Below are positions 61,341 through 64,000 of a DNA stretch of 64,000 nt, piece by piece; position 1 is the first letter of the stretch, and every line of letters begins with the position of its first letter. The position numbers and the translations under genes were made by a program. The notes below the pieces were generated by a model that saw only the letters and a program-made list of their open reading frames with translations, searched no databases and had not been told where the DNA came from. Origin of the DNA: Lottiidibacillus patelloidae (GTDB taxonomy: Bacteria > Bacillota > Bacilli > Bacillales > SA5d-4); the NCBI RefSeq assembly GCF_002262935.1, contig NZ_NPIA01000010.1, positions 1 through 64,000 on the forward strand, given 5' to 3'.

Positions 61341-64000
61341 TTGAATCGATTTTATAACAAGAATCGTAAGTGGTTCTCAATGTTCATGGTTGTCTTAATG
61401 CTACTAAGCATGCTGCCAGCGCATCCACTTACAACACAAAACGTTCAAGCAATAGAAAATGATCTATTTTTCTCAGAGTATATTGAGGGAAGTAGTAACA
61501 ACAAAGCAATAGAAATCTATAATGGGACAGGTTCTGATGTAGATTTAAGCGAGTACACAATTGAAAGATATAACAATGGAGCAACAGATAGCCCAAACAT
61601 TACTACTCTTGAAGGGACATTGGTTAATGGAGATGTATATGTCATTGCTAATGCAGGAGCAGACCAGGCAATATTAGATGTTGCAGATATTACTAGTGCC
61701 GCAACTTATTACAATGGTGACGATGTTCTTATTTTAAAGCATAACGACACTATTATTGATGTAATTGGTAAATTAGGTGAAGATCCTGGTTCAGAATGGG
61801 GAACTGGTGATGTTACGACAAAAGAGCATACATTAGTACGCAAAAGTTCAATCACGTCAGGTGATACTAATGCATCTGATGATTTTGACCCAGCTACAGA
61901 ATGGGATGGATATGCTCAAAATACGTTCGATTATTTAGGTTCACATTCAGTTGATGCCGTTGACAGCACATTAACGATTGCTGAAGCAAGAAACGCAGAT
62001 GCTGGAGTTGAAGTTTCTGTAGAGGGAATTGTAACGTTTAATGAAAGCGGTAACAAGATGTACATACAAGATGATACTGCTGGAATTAAGATCGACTCTT
62101 ATGGTTCAGACCCAGCTGTTGATTTAAGAGATTATGCAGTAGGTAGTAAATTAAAAGTAACTGGTACAATCGGCTCTTACAAAGGAGAACTATTAATTGT
62201 TGTTGAATCAGCAGAAAGTATTGAAGTAATAAGCGAAGGTAATGATCTACCAGAAGCAAAAACTATTACACTTTCACAATTAGAAGACCATCAAGGTCAA
62301 TTAGTAAAAGTTAATGGTGCTATTATTCTAGATACAGAAAGCTATAACTTCTTATTACAAGATAGTTCAGCTTCTGCAAACTTATACCATAAAAAAGCAG
62401 CAGATTTTGACACTGCAAACTATGCTAATGGTGAAGTATATGTAATTGAAGGAATCGCTTCAACATACTACGAGAATTTACAAATTACGCTCCTTAATGG
62501 TGCAGACATGGTTAACATGGAAGCGATGCCAATATCAATGGCACGTGTAATAGACGAAGGTTTAGAAGTAACAGTTCAAGGTATGATTACCTTTAATGAA
62601 AGCGCTACAGCTATGTACATTCAAGACGGTACTGCTGGAATTAAAATTGACACATATGGAAAAAATGTTGATCTAACACCTTTCACTGCAGGTAGTATTG
62701 TAAAGGTGACAGGTAATATTGATGCTTTTAGAGACGAACTGGAAGTAAGTTTAGAAGATATAGCTAATATTGAAGTAATTAGCGAAGGTTTAGAACTTCC
62801 TGAACCGATTACAATTACATTAGCTGAACTGGCAGACTACCCAGGTGAGCTAGTAAAAGTATTAGATGTAACAATTAATGAATTTAAAAAATATTCCTTT
62901 GCAGTAGAAGATAGCTCAGGTGAATCAGAGTTATATCATAGTAAAGCAAATAATTTCGATTCAGCTAACTACAATGTTGGTGAAGTTTATGACATTATTG
63001 GCCTTGGAAATAATTATTATGAAACACCTCAACTAAAGCTTCGTGACGGAGCAGATATGATTGTACCAGCAGCTGAAGAGACAAACACAACAGATATTGC
63101 TGCTGCAAGAGTTTTAGATGCAGGTACAGAAGTAACAGTTGAAGGTATAGTTACACATACAGAAAGAGACACGTTAATTTATATCCAAGATGCTACTGCA
63201 GGTATTCGAATTGATACGTATAGTAGTAAAGTAGATTTAAGTGGCTACAATCTTGGAGACAAAATTCGCGTTACTGGTATTATTGGAGAAAATAACGCTG
63301 ACCTACTTTTAGATGTAGCTACAGCAGATACAATTGAAGTAATTAACACTGGTAATGATTTACCAGAACCAGTATCAATCACTATTGACCAAGTTGCTGA
63401 TTACCAAGGTTCATTAGTAAAGTTAGACTTAGTACAGCTTACTGATACGTCAGACAACTATAGTTTTTATGTGACGGATATGGAAGATCGCACAACTGCA
63501 GTATACTTTTCAAAAGCGGAAAACTTTAATAAAGCAGACTTTATTGAAAATCGTTTTTACAGCGTAATTGGTATTTCTGCAGCATACAAATCACCACAAG
63601 TAAAATTACGTGATGGAGCGGATATGACTGAGCAAGAAGCGCCAGTTGATCCAAATGCGAAGTTACCATTAATTTATAACTTAAGCCCAGCGAAAATGTC
63701 GTCTACAAAAGATGTAAAACCAACAATTTCTGCAAAATTTGAAGAAACTGAAGCAGCAATTGACTGGACATCATTCGTACTACATTTAGATGGGACAGAT
63801 GTAACAGCAGATGCTTCAGTAGATGCTGAAAACTTTACATTTACTTATACACCTGCAACTGACTTAGCATACGGCGAACATAGTTTATACCTTGAAATTG
63901 CTGATGTAAACGGTCAAAAAGTTAGTGTAATATCTCATTTCTATGTACAAAAAGACAGTGCTGAGTACAATTATTACTTCGGAGTACCACATGCACATAC
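61341..64000 (+). CDS. Large secreted protein: lamin-tail domain, three OB-like repeats, Ig-like segment and start of a PHP domain (partial)
   Basis: The frame is open for 886 codons to the window end. TTG start after AGAGGGGGAAAA; a signal peptide with a long hydrophobic core (about 14-34) ends near QAIEN. Then a lamin-tail domain (FFSEYIEGSSNNKAIEIYNG, about 42-61). Next come three repeats of about 175 residues, each with VEGIVTF-type, MYIQD-TAGIKID and LY-KAxxFD-type blocks, the OB-fold pattern of YhcR-type nucleases. An Ig-like segment (about 775-875) leads to YYFGVPHAHT, the His-x-His of a PHP phosphoesterase. Probably an extracellular nuclease or phosphoesterase; the catalytic part is outside the window. 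Confidence 0.85.
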   Translation, partial: MNRFYNKNRKWFSMFMVVLMLLSMLPAHPLTTQNVQAIENDLFFSEYIEGSSNNKAIEIYNGTGSDVDLSEYTIERYNNGATDSPNITTLEGTLVNGDVYVIANAGADQAILDVADITSAATYYNGDDVLILKHNDTIIDVIGKLGEDPGSEWGTGDVTTKEHTLVRKSSITSGDTNASDDFDPATEWDGYAQNTFDYLGSHSVDAVDSTLTIAEARNADAGVEVSVEGIVTFNESGNKMYIQDDTAGIKIDSYGSDPAVDLRDYAVGSKLKVTGTIGSYKGELLIVVESAESIEVISEGNDLPEAKTITLSQLEDHQGQLVKVNGAIILDTESYNFLLQDSSASANLYHKKAADFDTANYANGEVYVIEGIASTYYENLQITLLNGADMVNMEAMPISMARVIDEGLEVTVQGMITFNESATAMYIQDGTAGIKIDTYGKNVDLTPFTAGSIVKVTGNIDAFRDELEVSLEDIANIEVISEGLELPEPITITLAELADYPGELVKVLDVTINEFKKYSFAVEDSSGESELYHSKANNFDSANYNVGEVYDIIGLGNNYYETPQLKLRDGADMIVPAAEETNTTDIAAARVLDAGTEVTVEGIVTHTERDTLIYIQDATAGIRIDTYSSKVDLSGYNLGDKIRVTGIIGENNADLLLDVATADTIEVINTGNDLPEPVSITIDQVADYQGSLVKLDLVQLTDTSDNYSFYVTDMEDRTTAVYFSKAENFNKADFIENRFYSVIGISAAYKSPQVKLRDGADMTEQEAPVDPNAKLPLIYNLSPAKMSSTKDVKPTISAKFEETEAAIDWTSFVLHLDGTDVTADASVDAENFTFTYTPATDLAYGEHSLYLEIADVNGQKVSVISHFYVQKDSAEYNYYFGVPHAH

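Noticed and set aside
61980-63640. Repeated DNA as CRISPR or tandem DNA repeat
   Set aside because: The periodicity is at protein-domain level (about 175 residues) with diverged DNA; no short identical direct repeats with spacers.

Overview
The window is a low-GC, AT-rich piece of a Bacillaceae chromosome. Gene order (ctsR-mcsA-mcsB-clpC-radA-disA-yacL-ispD-ispF-gltX-cysE-cysS-mrnC-rlmB-rae1-sigH-rpmG-secE-nusG, then rplKA, rplJL, rpoBC, the str operon and the whole S10-spc-alpha cluster up to rpsI) matches the Bacillus subtilis layout almost gene for gene. RpoB, RpoC, SigH and the ribosomal proteins closely resemble their Bacillus counterparts. The genus cannot be fixed from this window.

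Layout. 1-330: the 3' end of a 23S rRNA gene, a 5S rRNA gene and a terminator. 330-5130: the CtsR-controlled protein quality-control operon. 5280-7726: radA-disA (repair and c-di-AMP). 7730-11680: a PIN/TRAM protein, ispD, ispF and gltX. 11690-15730: a cysteine T-box controlling cysE-cysS, followed by RNA-processing genes. 15730-20070: sigH, rpmG-secE-nusG, rplKA and rplJL, with several RNA leaders. 20150-33050: ybxB, rpoBC, rplGB, rpsL-rpsG-fusA and tuf. 33060-48330: the S10-spc-alpha cluster behind two tandem sigma-A promoters. 48368-52670: the ECF transporter core, truA and rplM-rpsI.

The accessory part begins after the rpsI terminator. It holds tag (3-methyladenine glycosylase). Next is a divergent redox/aromatic-stress locus: an HxlR-family regulator facing a LigB-type ring-cleaving dioxygenase, DoxX and a CDGSH iron-sulfur protein. 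Then come an Old-Yellow-Enzyme oxidoreductase, a secreted unknown, a MacB-type ABC transporter with a His/Glu-rich permease and a lipoprotein, a HupE/UreJ-type membrane protein, and the first 886 codons of a very large secreted protein (lamin-tail domain, three OB-like repeats, Ig-like segment, start of a PHP domain) cut by the window end.

Most unusual observation: the HxlR regulator has a well-placed ribosome-binding site and ATG, then an in-frame UGA at codon 5. That is exactly where relatives such as YodB carry their redox-sensing cysteine. A hairpin resembling a bacterial SECIS element follows 15 nt later. It is either a new selenocysteine-containing redox sensor, a nonsense mutation at the sensor residue, or a sequencing error. 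Two near-identical inverted repeats in front of the dioxygenase and doxX genes are good candidates for this regulator's operators. Other items worth checking are a switch-like leader with mutually exclusive hairpins before rpsL, paired L1-operator-like motifs with a three-way-junction RNA between rplK and rplA, a hairpin between the nusG Shine-Dalgarno sequence and start codon, and a 5S-rRNA-like fragment before gltX.
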